Assembly: GCF_009379765.1 (NCBI RefSeq)
Contig: NZ_WHTD01000004.1
Coordinates: 1-64,000 of the forward strand
From: Actinophytocola sp.
Lineage (GTDB): Bacteria; Actinomycetota; Actinomycetes; Mycobacteriales; Pseudonocardiaceae
Length of the DNA: 64,000 nt
Direction of reading: 5' to 3'
The notes beneath the pieces are model-generated. The model was not told where the DNA came from. It saw only the letters and a list, made by a program, of their open reading frames with translations, and did no database searches. The position numbers and the translations under genes are program-made. Each line of letters begins with the position of its first letter. The stretch's first letter is position 1. Shown here piece after piece: positions 1-7,696 of the stretch.

Positions 1-207
1 GAGCACCGCGAGCCCTACCCGGCGGGGCCGACCGACGAACACAACCTGCACCCCGCCTGCCGCAGCCACCACCGCGGCAAGACCTTCGGCGGCTGGAAGA
101 TCATCAAACGCGCCGGGATCCTGGAATGGATCTCACCCTGCGGGTTCCACTACCCCCACCACCCCGAGCCCCTCACCCACCCCGAACCAGCACCCCCACC
201 CTTCTGA
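1..207 (+). CDS. HNH endonuclease domain protein (DUF222/13E12 type), C-terminal end
   Basis: Only the last 68 codons are inside the window; the reading frame is open from base 1 to a TGA at 205-207. The visible piece contains the end of an HNH motif, with NLHPACRSHHRGKT matching the usual N-L-x-x-x-C-R-x-H-H-x-x-K pattern, and then a Pro/His-rich tail (HYPHHPEPLTHPEPAPPPF). This is the typical C-terminus of the actinobacterial DUF222-HNH proteins, which are abundant multicopy genes of uncertain role often found beside mobile elements. The gene ends 66 bases before an IS256 remnant. The N-terminal DUF222 part lies outside the window and cannot be judged. Confidence 0.8.
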   Translation, partial: EHREPYPAGPTDEHNLHPACRSHHRGKTFGGWKIIKRAGILEWISPCGFHYPHHPEPLTHPEPAPPPF

Positions 208-273
208 TGGGACTGTCAAACGTTCGGGGACGGTAATTGGAACGGTGTAACTCCTGAGGAGTAGAAGACACCT

Positions 274-805
274 GTGACTGATGTGACAGCCGGTGGGAAG
301 GCCGCTGCCGCCGAGGGTTCGGTGGATGGGCTGGATGCTGTGGACGAGCAGTTGATCGGGCAGTTGGCGGACCGTGCCCGGTCGGAGGGCCCGCGGCTGA
401 CGGGTGAGGGTGAGCCGTTGGCCCGGCTGACCAAACGGGTTGTGGAGTCGGCGTTCGAGGGTGAGATGGACGATCATCTCGGCTACGCCAAGCACGACCC
501 GGCCGGGCGTAACGGCGGAAAACTCGCGTAACGGCAAGCGCGCCAAGACGGTGCTGACCGAGGCTGGTCCCGTGGACATCGCGGTGCCGCGTGATCGGGA
601 CGGCAGCTTCGAGCCGCAGCTGGTCGGCAAGCGGCAGCGTCGGTTGACGGGGATGGATGACCTGGTGATCTCGTTGTCGGCCAAGGGACTTACTCACGGG
701 GAGATCGCTGCGCACCTGGCCGAGATCTACGGCGCGGAGGTGTCCAAACAGACCATCTCCACGATCACCGACAGGGTCATCGAGGGGATGGCGCAGATGC
801 GGTAG
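274..805 (+). pseudogene. IS256-family transposase, N-terminal fragment with frameshift
   Basis: The first frame (GTG at 274) runs to a TAA near 531. The continuation is in another frame, from about 520 to a TAG at 803-805. Joined, they read as the first ~170 residues of an IS256-type transposase, with LGYAKHDPAGRN, RNGKRAKTVLTEAGPVDI and VPRDRDGSFEPQ followed by LSAKGLTHGEIAAHLAEIYGAEVSK in the expected order. The break is explained by one extra A in an A-run near 519-522 (AAAA where AAA keeps frame). The catalytic DDE part is missing, because IS1380-like sequence of the opposite strand begins at about 797. The element is therefore dead. Confidence 0.8.
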
Positions 806-1112
806 TGGAAGGTCGCGGGTTCGCTGCGGGCGAGGTCGCCGGTGGAGCAGGGTGTTTGGGCACAGGTGAGTAGGTTGGGCGGCGGTCGACGCCAGTTCCA
901 GCCAGGGTTGTTCTCCGGGTAGCCGCGGTAAAGGACGTTGCACAGGCCGGTGGCTTGCCGCAGCGGATGCGGGCTTCGACGCGAGTGTGGGAGCGGTGGT
1001 GGGCTTCGAGGTCGGCGGACCGCCCACCGGTCGTATCGGTGTTGAGCGCGGTGAACCGATGTCCCACAACCGCGCGATTGCGGGGTAGCGCACCAGGCAT
1101 CGACGAACGGCT
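797..1112 (-). pseudogene. IS1380-family transposase, C-terminal remnant
   Basis: On the minus strand, several frames together read as the C-terminal part of an IS1380 transposase. The pieces are GHRFTALNTDTTGG, then DLEAHHRSHTRVEARIRCGK, then RGYPENNPGWNW, and at the end GDLARSEPATFHYRIC. At least three frameshifts are needed to join them, and there is no start or intact stop. It lies directly against the IS256 fragment on its 3' side and against a second, inverted IS256 fragment on its 5' side. That arrangement suggests nested insertions followed by decay. The family assignment comes from motif recall, not from a search. Confidence 0.6.
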
Positions 1113-1262
1113 TCCTGGCGGCGTACCGACCGAGGATGTCCCGACGCCCTTCAGTGGTCACGGCGAGGTGACATGGATGGCCGGTTGGCGACCTGTCCGT
1201 CGCGGGAAACCTCGTCGCCACAGGCCTCGGCAAGATGCGCGGAGATCTCGATGCCGTCAGAT
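1113..1262 (-). pseudogene. IS256-family transposase, internal fragment, inverted relative to the first
   Basis: Minus-strand frames read RDGQVANRP, then HLAVTTEGRRDILGRYAA, which is the central IS256 segment normally written DGQVANRPIYVALAVT-EGRRDILG. Just upstream is EISAHLAEACGDEVSRDG, which resembles the GEISAHLAEVYGAEVS segment fused directly to RDGQVAN by an internal deletion. Two frames are needed and there is a TGA inside. The fragment is in the opposite orientation to the 274-805 piece, so either an inversion or a second element copy was involved. Confidence 0.55.
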
Positions 1263-1327
1263 CCAGCGCGGCCAGAGGGCAGCGAGACCGCCTCGTCCAC
1301 TCCAGACAGTCGCTTCGCCGGCAGAGG

Positions 1328-2965
1328 TCAGCGGTCGGTGATCGTGCCGGCGGTGACGTGGATGTGCCGGTTCGTGTGGACCGCGTCCAGCATGCGGCGG
1401 TCGTGGGTGACCAGCAGCAGGGTGCCGGGGTAGGCGTCGAGCGCGGCCTCCAGCTGCTCGATCGCCGGCAGGTCCAGGTGGTTGGTCGGCTCGTCGAGCA
1501 CCAGCAGGTTCACCCCGCGGGCCTGCAGCAGCGCCAGCGCGGCCCGGGTGCGTTCGCCGGGGGAGAGGCTGTCGGCGGCACGCAGCACGTGCGCGGCGGT
1601 GAGGCCGAACTTCGCCAGCAGGGTACGAACGTCGCTGGGCGCCCAGTCCGGCAGCTGCGCCTCGAACGCGGCGAGCAGCGTCCGGTCGTCGGCGAACAGG
1701 GCCCGGGTCTGGTCGACCTCACCGACCCACACGCCCGGCCCGAGCGACGCGTGCCCCGACGCCAGCTCGACCCGGCCGAGCAGCGCCGCGAGCAAGGTCG
1801 ACTTGCCCGCCCCGTTGGCGCCGGTGATGGCGACCTTGTCCGCCCAGTCGATCTGCAGGTCCACCGGCCCGAGGGTGAACTCACCGCGCCGGACCACCGC
1901 GCCGCGCAGCGCCGCCACGACCGCGCCGGCCCGGGGCGCGGCGGCGATCTCCATCCGCAGCTCCCACTCCTTGCGCGGCTCCTCGACCGCGTCGAGCCGC
2001 TCGATCAGCCGGTCGGTCTGCCTGGCCTTCGCGGCCTGCTTCTCGGTCGCCTCGACCTTCTTGTTGCGGCCGATCTTGTCGTTGTCGGTGGCCTTGCGCC
2101 GCGCGTTGCGCACGCCCTTGTCCATCCACGCGCGCTGCGTCCGCGCCCGCAGCTCCAGCGACGCCCTGGTGTCGGCGTAGTCGTCGTAGCGCTCGCGGGC
2201 GTGCCGGCGGGCGACCTCCCGCTCGGCCAGATAGGACTCGTAGCCGCCGCCGAAAGTGTTGACCTGGTGCTGCGCGAGGTCCAGCTCGACCACGGTCGTG
2301 ACCGTGCGGGCGAGGAACTCGCGATCATGGCTCACCAGCACGGTCGCCGCGCGCAGCCCGGTGACGAACTTCTCCAGCCGGTCGAGGCCGTCGAGGTCGA
2401 GGTCGTTCGTCGGCTCGTCGAGCAGGAAGATGTCGTAGCGGGACAGCAGCAGCGACGCGATGCCCGCGCGGGCCGCCTGACCGCCGGACAGCGACGTCAT
2501 CGCGGCGTCGAGGCCCACGGTGAGCCCGAGGTCGGCCACCACCTCACCGATCCGCTCGTCCAGGTCGGCCCCGCCGAGCGCGAGCCACCGCTCCAACGCC
2601 ACCGCGTAAGCCTCGTCCGCACCGGCGGCGCCCTCGGTGAGGGCCGCGGTCGCGCTGTCCAGTTCGGACTGCGCGGCGGTGACCCCGGTGCGCCGGCCCA
2701 GGAACGCGCGGACGGTCTCACCCGGCCGACGGTCCGGCTCCTGCGGCAGGTAACCCACGTTCGCGGTGGGCGGGCTGAGCCGGACCGAGCCATCCTCGGG
2801 CGCGCCGACCCCGCCCAGCACCCGCAGCAGGGTCGACTTCCCGGCCCCGTTGACCCCGACCAGCCCCACGACGTCGCCCGGCGCCACCACCAGGTCCAGA
2901 CCCGAGAACAGCACCCGGTCCCCGAACCCGGCGGCCAGTCCCTTGGCCACCAAAGTTGCACTCAC
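1328..2965 (-). CDS. ABC-F family ATPase (ribosome-associated type)
   Basis: The predicted protein is 545 residues, the usual ABC-F length, and starts at GTG 2965 (VSATLVAKGL). It has two complete ATP-binding cassettes and no membrane segment. Cassette 1 has Walker A GVNGAGKST, signature LSGGQAARAG and Walker B FLLDEPTNDLD. Cassette 2 has GANGAGKST, signature LSPGERTRAALAL and VLDEPTNHLD. The basic, Arg/Lys-rich linker between the cassettes (around DKGVRNARRKATDNDKIG) matches the P-site tRNA-interaction motif region of this family. ABC-F proteins act on the ribosome, in translation or in protection against ribosome-targeting antibiotics. Sequence alone does not say which applies here, and no antibiotic cluster is adjacent. 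The gene is intact between transposon debris and an epimerase remnant. Confidence 0.9.
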   Translation of the reverse strand: MSATLVAKGLAAGFGDRVLFSGLDLVVAPGDVVGLVGVNGAGKSTLLRVLGGVGAPEDGSVRLSPPTANVGYLPQEPDRRPGETVRAFLGRRTGVTAAQSELDSATAALTEGAAGADEAYAVALERWLALGGADLDERIGEVVADLGLTVGLDAAMTSLSGGQAARAGIASLLLSRYDIFLLDEPTNDLDLDGLDRLEKFVTGLRAATVLVSHDREFLARTVTTVVELDLAQHQVNTFGGGYESYLAEREVARRHARERYDDYADTRASLELRARTQRAWMDKGVRNARRKATDNDKIGRNKKVEATEKQAAKARQTDRLIERLDAVEEPRKEWELRMEIAAAPRAGAVVAALRGAVVRRGEFTLGPVDLQIDWADKVAITGANGAGKSTLLAALLGRVELASGHASLGPGVWVGEVDQTRALFADDRTLLAAFEAQLPDWAPSDVRTLLAKFGLTAAHVLRAADSLSPGERTRAALALLQARGVNLLVLDEPTNHLDLPAIEQLEAALDAYPGTLLLVTHDRRMLDAVHTNRHIHVTAGTITDR

Positions 2966-2984
2966 CAGCACGAAGCGTACTTGC

Positions 2985-3345
2985 CTACGCCCGCAGCGCG
3001 TCCGGCACCGAGGCGAACCGCGGCGACCAGCCCAGCTCCAGCAGGGCAGCCCGGGTAGGCGCTGGTCCGGTGCGGCGGCCACCGCGGCGTGCGGCGTGCC
3101 GTGCGCCGTCGCCAGCTCAGCGGCTCGTCGTCGACGACGAGCCGTCGCCGTGGCCGGCCGCGCTCCAACGCGGCCACCGCCGCCGAGCCCGTCGGCAGCA
3201 CCGGGAGCCGCTTGTGCGACATGCCCGCGAACCTGTCGCTGAACGCCCGCGGACCGGAGAACATCCCGTAGCGCAAGGAGATCGTGTCCAGGCCGTCCTC
3301 CCTCGAGTCGGCATTCGATCACGAGGACGGGACGGCACGGTCGAA
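2985..3345 (-). pseudogene. NAD-dependent epimerase/dehydratase (SDR-e), C-terminal remnant
   Basis: In one frame the minus strand reads DTISLRYGMFSGP...LVVDDEPLSW. In another it reads TRAALLELGWSPRFASVPDALRA and stops at a TAG (2987-2985). These are the substrate-domain and C-terminal motifs of extended SDR epimerases (typically ISLRYG.FYGP, VVDDEP.SW and LGW.PRF.S). At least two frameshifts separate them. The 5' part is gone: the 169-bp repeat element begins at 3360, upstream of the surviving piece. The stop lies 20 bases from the ABC-F start, so this may once have been an upstream operon partner. Confidence 0.6.
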
Positions 3346-3359
3346 CGTGACGAACCGGG

Positions 3360-3500
3360 CTAGGCCATGTCTCGCGGATCTTGGATCGTGGTGTTCGCGC
3401 CCAGCTGCCCTCTGGCCGCGTTGTCGGAAGGCCCGAATACAACCCGGTATGCGCGGCCTTCCGTCGCCTTGCCAGGAGCCAGCTGGATCACGAATCCCAT
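3360..3500 (-). CDS. 46-codon open frame inside the 169-bp element, copy 1
   Basis: ATG at 3500 opens a frame of 46 codons that ends in a TAG formed by the terminal CTAG of the element. It contains EGRAYRVVFGPSDNAARGQL and ends TTIQDPRDMA. The same frame is open in copy 2. Within the frame the two copies differ at seven bases: four are silent (AAC/AAT, AGA/AGG, GGG/GGA, GGC/GGT) and three give conservative changes (Thr/Ala, Leu/Met, Ala/Ser). That bias hints at past protein-level selection, but there is no clear ribosome binding site and no recognised domain. It could also be the fossil of a transposase end. Confidence 0.3.
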   Translation of the reverse strand: MGFVIQLAPGKATEGRAYRVVFGPSDNAARGQLGANTTIQDPRDMA

Positions 3501-3528
3501 CGACCAAGATCCACGAGACACGCCCTGA
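3360..3528. mobile_element. 169-bp inverted-repeat element, copy 1 (MITE-like)
   Basis: This 169-bp block is nearly identical to 31811-31979, in the same orientation and of the same length. Its left end reads CTAGGCCATGTCTCGCGG. The reverse complement of the right end of copy 2 reads CTAGGTCGTGTCTCGTGG, so the ends are imperfect terminal inverted repeats of about 24 bp. In copy 1 the right-hand CTAG has decayed to CTGA, consistent with an older insertion. No transposase is encoded, so it is either a non-autonomous element or the remains of one. The TA inside the terminal CTAG is discussed under copy 2. Family assignment (IS630/mariner-like) is inference from the target sequence. Confidence 0.75.
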
Positions 3529-3934
3529 TATGTAGGTTGGTTTGTCAAGTGGGCAGGGGGAGGCGGTGTCCGGATTCCGCAGAGGTGGTGGCGAGCGTGT
3601 CGGTATCGACGCGTTGTCAGTCTGATATGCGCGGGTTGGTTACCGCAGGACGGACTGTTCGGCTGGTGAGCGGTTCCGCGGTCTAGACATCGAGCGTGCT
3701 CCCCCTGGCGGGGGTTGCTCATAGGGCGTTCGCGGGTCGCTCGCAGGCGCTGCCGTCACCACCTGTGCTCATCCGGGCGTCGCCTGCCCCCGGTTCCTCC
3801 GTCCTGGCGGTCGCTTCCCGGCGCGTGGGAGGTGTCACCATGCAGCGCCCGCAGCGCAGCGAGGACGAACGATGTTGACACCGACAAGCGGCGAGAAACG
3901 ATCAACGACGGAGGCGAGAAGGGGATCGCCGCAG
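3529..3934. other. Intergenic stretch without a recognised gene, 3' flank of the IS110 copy
   Basis: About 400 bases separate the 169-bp element from the end of the IS110 transposase. No convincing reading frame is seen. It holds a short G/C hairpin near 3698-3715 (CCCCC-TGGC-GGGGG). In the IS1111 branch of IS110 elements the long downstream non-coding end carries the structured guide (bridge) RNA, so part of this stretch may be element-borne. That is an inference from family knowledge, and the element boundaries were not found. Confidence 0.35.
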
Positions 3935-5058
3935 TCAGTCGAGGACGGCCAACGACCAGCACCAGCCGGCGAGCTCGCGGGCGATCGCGGTGGTGGCGAC
4001 CACCGGCCGCTTGCGGCGGGCGTCGAAGCCGACCCACCGGGCGTGTAGGCGCCGGTTCGCCCGCTGCCCGCGATCACGCGCGGCGGGCCCGGCCCGGTCC
4101 TGTCGGCGCCGCAGGTCCACCCCGATGCGATAGGGCTTGCGGTGATGCCAGGCCGCTTCGATCAGCAGCCGGCGGGCGTGCCCGTTGCCGGTCTTGGTGA
4201 TCGAGCCTGGTGACCGGGAGCCGCCCGAGGAGGACTCGGTGGGCACCAGCCCGAGATAGGCGCCGATCGAGCGGCCCTCAAGACGGTGCCAGTCCCCGAT
4301 CTCGACCGCGAGCCCGAACGCGGTCAGCGTCGAGACCCCCCGTAGGCACCCCAGCCGGATCACCACCGGGGTGAACTCGCTGGCCGCAGCCAGCTCGATG
4401 ATCGCGGCATCCAGCCGGTCCCGGCGGGCCACCGTGGCCAGCAGCGTGTCGTAAGCGATGTCAAACGCCAACCCCAGACCGGGCAGGCCGAACACCGGGT
4501 ACCGGCGCTGCGCGCGCAACCACAGATCATGAGAACCAGTCCAGGGCTTACCGCCGTAGTAGACGATCCCCTGACGCAGCAACAACTTCGACAGCCGGTG
4601 CCGCGCCGACATCAGATCCCCGCGGACATCCTCACGGGCCCGCACCAGATCCCGCGCCGCTTCCTGCTCCACGCTCGGCACCGCAACCGCAACGATCTCC
4701 CCCACATGCTGCACTACCGGGCCAGATGCCGGGCGTCACGCACATCGGTCTTGATCCGATCCCCGGACGGACGCTGCAACCTCGACGGCGCCGCGACCCA
4801 ACACTCGATCCCTCGCCCGGTCAAACGCCGAGCAAGACCGAACCCCGTCGACCCAGCCTCATACGTCACCGCGACCGGGCCCGGCAACGACCTGACCCAC
4901 GACTCAACACCGTCATAATCAGGGGTCAACCGGCGCTCGAACAACTCCCCGGTCCGCCCATCCAAACCACCCGCCACCACCGACCGTGCGTGCACATCCA
5001 GACCAACACTCGTACCATTCCCACTCACTGGGGCCTCCCACACCTGTGGCTCTACCAA
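3935..5058 (-). pseudogene. IS110-family transposase, frameshifted
   Basis: The N-terminal half (from 5058) has the DEDD RuvC-like domain: GLDVHARS, then VTYEAGSTGFGL, then DRIKTDVRDARHLAR. It runs into a TAG at 4716-4714. The C-terminal half continues in another frame from VQHVGEIVAVAVPSVEQEAARDLV. It then contains the Tnp_20 domain with GCLRGVSTLTAFGL, YLGLVPTESSSGG and the SITKTGNGHARRLL stretch that includes the catalytic Ser region. Together this is the expected ~370 residues of a whole IS110 transposase. It is split by one indel exactly where DARHLAR should continue into the next helix, so it is probably inactive unless the indel is a sequencing error. The 5' flank to the next gene is only ~70 bases, so the left end may be truncated. 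Confidence 0.8.
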
Positions 5059-5127
5059 CCAGGACCCACTCCTGCCGACAACCCACGATCACCTGCGGCG
5101 AGGCCCCAGCCCGGACCTCCATACCGT

Positions 5128-5500
5128 CTAGTCGGTCGGCCGTTCGCGGAGGAAGGCCAGCACGGCGGCGACCCGGCGGTGGACCGGCTCGTCGGCCAGG
5201 CCGAGCTTGCCGAAGATCGAGTTCACGTGCTTCTCGACCGTCGAGGCGGACAGGTGCAGGGTCTGCTCGACGCCCGCGTTCGTCCTGCCCTGGGCCATCT
5301 CGCGCAGCACGTCCAGCTCTCGCGCGGTGAGCACGGACAGCGGCGAGCTCGCGGTCCGCGCCCGCCGCGCCACCAGGGCGTCGACGACGGTCGGGTCGAT
5401 CACCGACCCGCCGCGGGCCACCTCGCGGAGCGTGCGGATCAGGTCCTCCAGGTCGCCGAGCCGGTCCTTGAGCAGGAGCACGAGGACATGGCGATGATGT
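5128..5500 (-). pseudogene. LuxR-type response regulator, C-terminal remnant
   Basis: The frame reads LLKDRLGDLEDLIRTLREVARGG, which is the end of a receiver domain and its linker. A full LuxR-type helix-turn-helix follows (LTARELDVLREMAQGRTNAG, then LHLSASTVEKHVNSIFGKL) and ends at TGA 5130-5128. Everything N-terminal of the last receiver strand, including the phosphoacceptor Asp, is missing. The preceding sequence belongs to the end of the upstream SRPBCC gene, so the receiver was lost by a deletion near 5495. The DNA-binding half looks intact but has no start codon of its own in a good context. Confidence 0.7.
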
Positions 5501-5521
5501 CGGTGTTCCGCACGGCGTGAC

Positions 5522-6010
5522 TCAGGCGGCCCGCCGGGATCCGGGGTGGGACTCGGCGCGGGCCTTGACGGCGGCGAGGGTGTGCTCGATCGACCGGGCG
5601 TTGAAGCCCGGCCGGTCGGTGCGGCCCGTCGTCCGCGGGCCGAGGAAGCGGCGGATGAGGTAGTTCGCCACGCGGTACCAGTGCTCGGTGAGCCGGCAGC
5701 CGGTCTCGGTGGGGGTGATCTCGTAGGACCAGCGCGACACCCGGGCGCCGAAGGGGGTGCGGACATCGAAGGTGAAGCGGCGGCCGGGCACGCAGGCGAC
5801 GACCCGCACCTTGGTCCACCACTGCCGGTGGCCGTTGCGGTTCACGCCGCGGAACTCCGCGCCCAGCGCCGGGCCGGTGGCTCCGCCCACCCAACGACCG
5901 CCGACGTTCTCCGGGCTGAACTCGCCCATGCGGGGGAGATCGGTGACCATCGACCACACCGTGTCGGGGTCGGCGGTCACCTCGACGCTACGCGAGATCG
6001 TCGGCTCCAT
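5522..6010 (-). CDS. SRPBCC (START-like) family protein
   Basis: The protein is 162 residues from ATG 6010 (MEPTISRSVEVTADPDTVW). It has the usual polyketide-cyclase/START fold signature: an N-terminal strand, VTADPDTVWSMVTDLPRMGEFSPE, and the Pro-rich first loop. A central WSYEITPTETGCRLTEHWYRV and a C-terminal helix (HTLAAVKARAES) follow. The family binds small hydrophobic ligands, and the substrate is not predictable. An upstream in-frame ATG at 6226 exists, but the added N-terminus overlaps the divergent MmcQ-like gene and is not homologous, so the shorter start was chosen. It sits directly upstream of the LuxR remnant. Confidence 0.8.
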   Translation of the reverse strand: MEPTISRSVEVTADPDTVWSMVTDLPRMGEFSPENVGGRWVGGATGPALGAEFRGVNRNGHRQWWTKVRVVACVPGRRFTFDVRTPFGARVSRWSYEITPTETGCRLTEHWYRVANYLIRRFLGPRTTGRTDRPGFNARSIEHTLAAVKARAESHPGSRRAA

Positions 6011-6094
6011 ACGGAAAACGTAACCACGGCCGGTGGGCCCGGGCAACACGGCGACGGGCAACTGCGCACGTCGGAAGACATCTAAGGTGTACGC

Positions 6095-6508
6095 GTGGCC
6101 CAACCCGAGGTTCCGCCGGAGATCCTCGGCCCGCTGCGGGCGGTGTGCCTCGCGCTGCCGGACGTCTACGAGGAGACGGCGTGGGTCGGCAAGCGCTGGT
6201 GTGTCCGCAGGCGCACGTTCGTCCACGTGCTCCAGGTCGACCGGGAGTGGCCGCCGGCCTACGCCAAGGCCGCGGGCACCACCGGGCCGGTGTTCGTGCT
6301 GACCTTCCGGTCGTCCGGCCAGGAGCTCGAGACGCTGCGGGTCATGGGCCCGCCGTTCTTCAAGCCCGGCTGGGGCGACAACGTCGTCGGCATGATGCTC
6401 ACCGGCCGCGTCGACTGGGCCGAGGTCGGCGAGCTGGTCACCGAGAGCTACTGCGTGCTGGCGCCCAAGAAGCTCGTCGCGCTCGTGCCGCGCCCGGAGG
6501 TCGGGTGA
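6095..6508 (+). CDS. MmcQ/YjbR family DNA-binding-fold protein
   Basis: The protein is 137 residues, starting at GTG 6095. It has the YjbR/CyaY-like features of this family: LALPDVYEETAW near the N-terminus, a short VGKRWCVRRRTFVHVL strand pair, then GPPFFKPGWGDNVVGMML and a final helix (WAEVGELVTESYCVLAPKKL). The family adopts a double-wing fold and its function is unknown. It is divergent from the SRPBCC gene with 84 bases between the starts, so the two may share a promoter region. Confidence 0.85.
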   Translation: MAQPEVPPEILGPLRAVCLALPDVYEETAWVGKRWCVRRRTFVHVLQVDREWPPAYAKAAGTTGPVFVLTFRSSGQELETLRVMGPPFFKPGWGDNVVGMMLTGRVDWAEVGELVTESYCVLAPKKLVALVPRPEVG

Positions 6509-6532
6509 AGGGCGAGCACGGTGGGGATGTCC

Positions 6533-7696
6533 CTACCCCGCGGCGCGCAGGACGAGGAGCGTGATCTCGCTCGGGGCGAAGATCCGCAGCGGCGGACCCC
6601 AGAAACCGGCGCCGCGGGTGGTGTACAGCTGGGTCCGCTCACCGTGCCGGGACAGGCCGTGCACAGTCGGCTGGTCGACCCGCACGAGGTAGTGGAACGG
6701 CCAGATCTGGCCTCCGTGGGTGTGGCCGGAGACCTGGAGGTCGACGCCCGCGGCCGCGGCGTGGCGGACCTGCCGGGGTTGGTGGGCGAGCAGCAGCACC
6801 GGCAGCTCCGGGGCGGCTCCGGCCAGCGCCGACTCCAGGTTCGCGCCGTGGCCGGGCAGCCCGGAGGCCCGCGCGGTGGCGTCGTCGACGCCCGCGAGCA
6901 CCAGCCGGGCGCCGCCCCGCGAGACCACGACGTGCCGGTTGTGCAGCGACTCCCAGCCGAGCGAGGTCATGTGGTCGAGCCAGGCCTGCGCCTCGCCGAA
7001 GTACTCGTGGTTGCCGGTGACGTACACCCGGGCCAGCCGGGCCCGGACGTCGCCCAGCGGTGCGGCCTGGGTGCGGCGGGCGTCGACCGTGCCGTCGGCG
7101 ATGTCGCCCGCGTGGCAGACGATGTCGGGCTCGAGTGCGTTGACCGCGGCCGTCGTCCGCCGCGACCACCGGGTCCGGTCGATCGGGCCGTAGTGGGTGT
7201 CGGCCAGCAGGACCACCCGGACCCCGTCCAGGCCGGCACCCAGCCGCGGGATCACCACGTCGACCCGCCGGACCCGCGGCACCCGCATCGCCTCGACGTT
7301 GCCCCAGACGACGAGCGCGACCACCACGGCGACCACGAGCCCGGCGACGAGCCGGGACCGCAGTGGGTCGGCCACCCAGAGCAGCGCGAGCCGGGCGAGG
7401 GTGCCCAGCACCGTCCAGGTGAACAGCACCCACGCCACCCCGAGCACGGTGTCGCCGATCCGCGCCGCCCGGTCCCGGCCGCGCCCGTGGCCGAGGATCA
7501 TCAGCCACGGCAAGGAGATCGCCGCGCCCGCGAGCACGACCGTGCCCGCGACGAACACCGGCACCGGCCACTGTGGACCGGCGAGCACCAGCAGCCACCA
7601 CGGCACGCCGAACAGCAGCGCCACGACCGCCAGCACGATCACCAGGAACACCCGTCGGTTGCGCGGCCGGGCGACCCGCTCCTCGGCCTGGGTCAT
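6533..7696 (-). CDS. Membrane-anchored metallophosphoesterase (YkuE/YaeI type)
   Basis: The protein is 387 residues from ATG 7696. Four hydrophobic segments fill roughly residues 15-145, followed by a calcineurin-like phosphoesterase domain. The metal ligands are all visible: LADTHYGP (Asp/His), HAGDIADG (Asp), VTGNHEYFG (Asn/His), LLAHQP (His) and SGHTHGGQIWP (His-x-His). Relatives hydrolyse phosphoester bonds such as those of lipid A precursors or other phospholipid-linked substrates. In an actinomycete the substrate is unknown. Its ATG overlaps the stop of the Cache gene (ATGA), so the two are translationally coupled. Confidence 0.85.
   Translation of the reverse strand: MTQAEERVARPRNRRVFLVIVLAVVALLFGVPWWLLVLAGPQWPVPVFVAGTVVLAGAAISLPWLMILGHGRGRDRAARIGDTVLGVAWVLFTWTVLGTLARLALLWVADPLRSRLVAGLVVAVVVALVVWGNVEAMRVPRVRRVDVVIPRLGAGLDGVRVVLLADTHYGPIDRTRWSRRTTAAVNALEPDIVCHAGDIADGTVDARRTQAAPLGDVRARLARVYVTGNHEYFGEAQAWLDHMTSLGWESLHNRHVVVSRGGARLVLAGVDDATARASGLPGHGANLESALAGAAPELPVLLLAHQPRQVRHAAAAGVDLQVSGHTHGGQIWPFHYLVRVDQPTVHGLSRHGERTQLYTTRGAGFWGPPLRIFAPSEITLLVLRAAG

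Noticed and set aside
510..530. A-run in the IS256 fragment considered as a programmed frameshift
   Set aside because: IS256 transposases are made from a single frame, and the catalytic region is missing here anyway, so an ordinary indel in a decaying copy is simpler.
4714..4716. Stop and frame change in the IS110 gene considered as programmed recoding
   Set aside because: No slippery heptamer or typical stimulatory structure was seen, and IS110 family members use one uninterrupted frame.
6011..6226. N-terminal extension of the SRPBCC gene to ATG 6226
   Set aside because: The added 72 residues have no resemblance to the fold and overlap the divergent MmcQ-like gene. ATG 6010 gives the standard family N-terminus.
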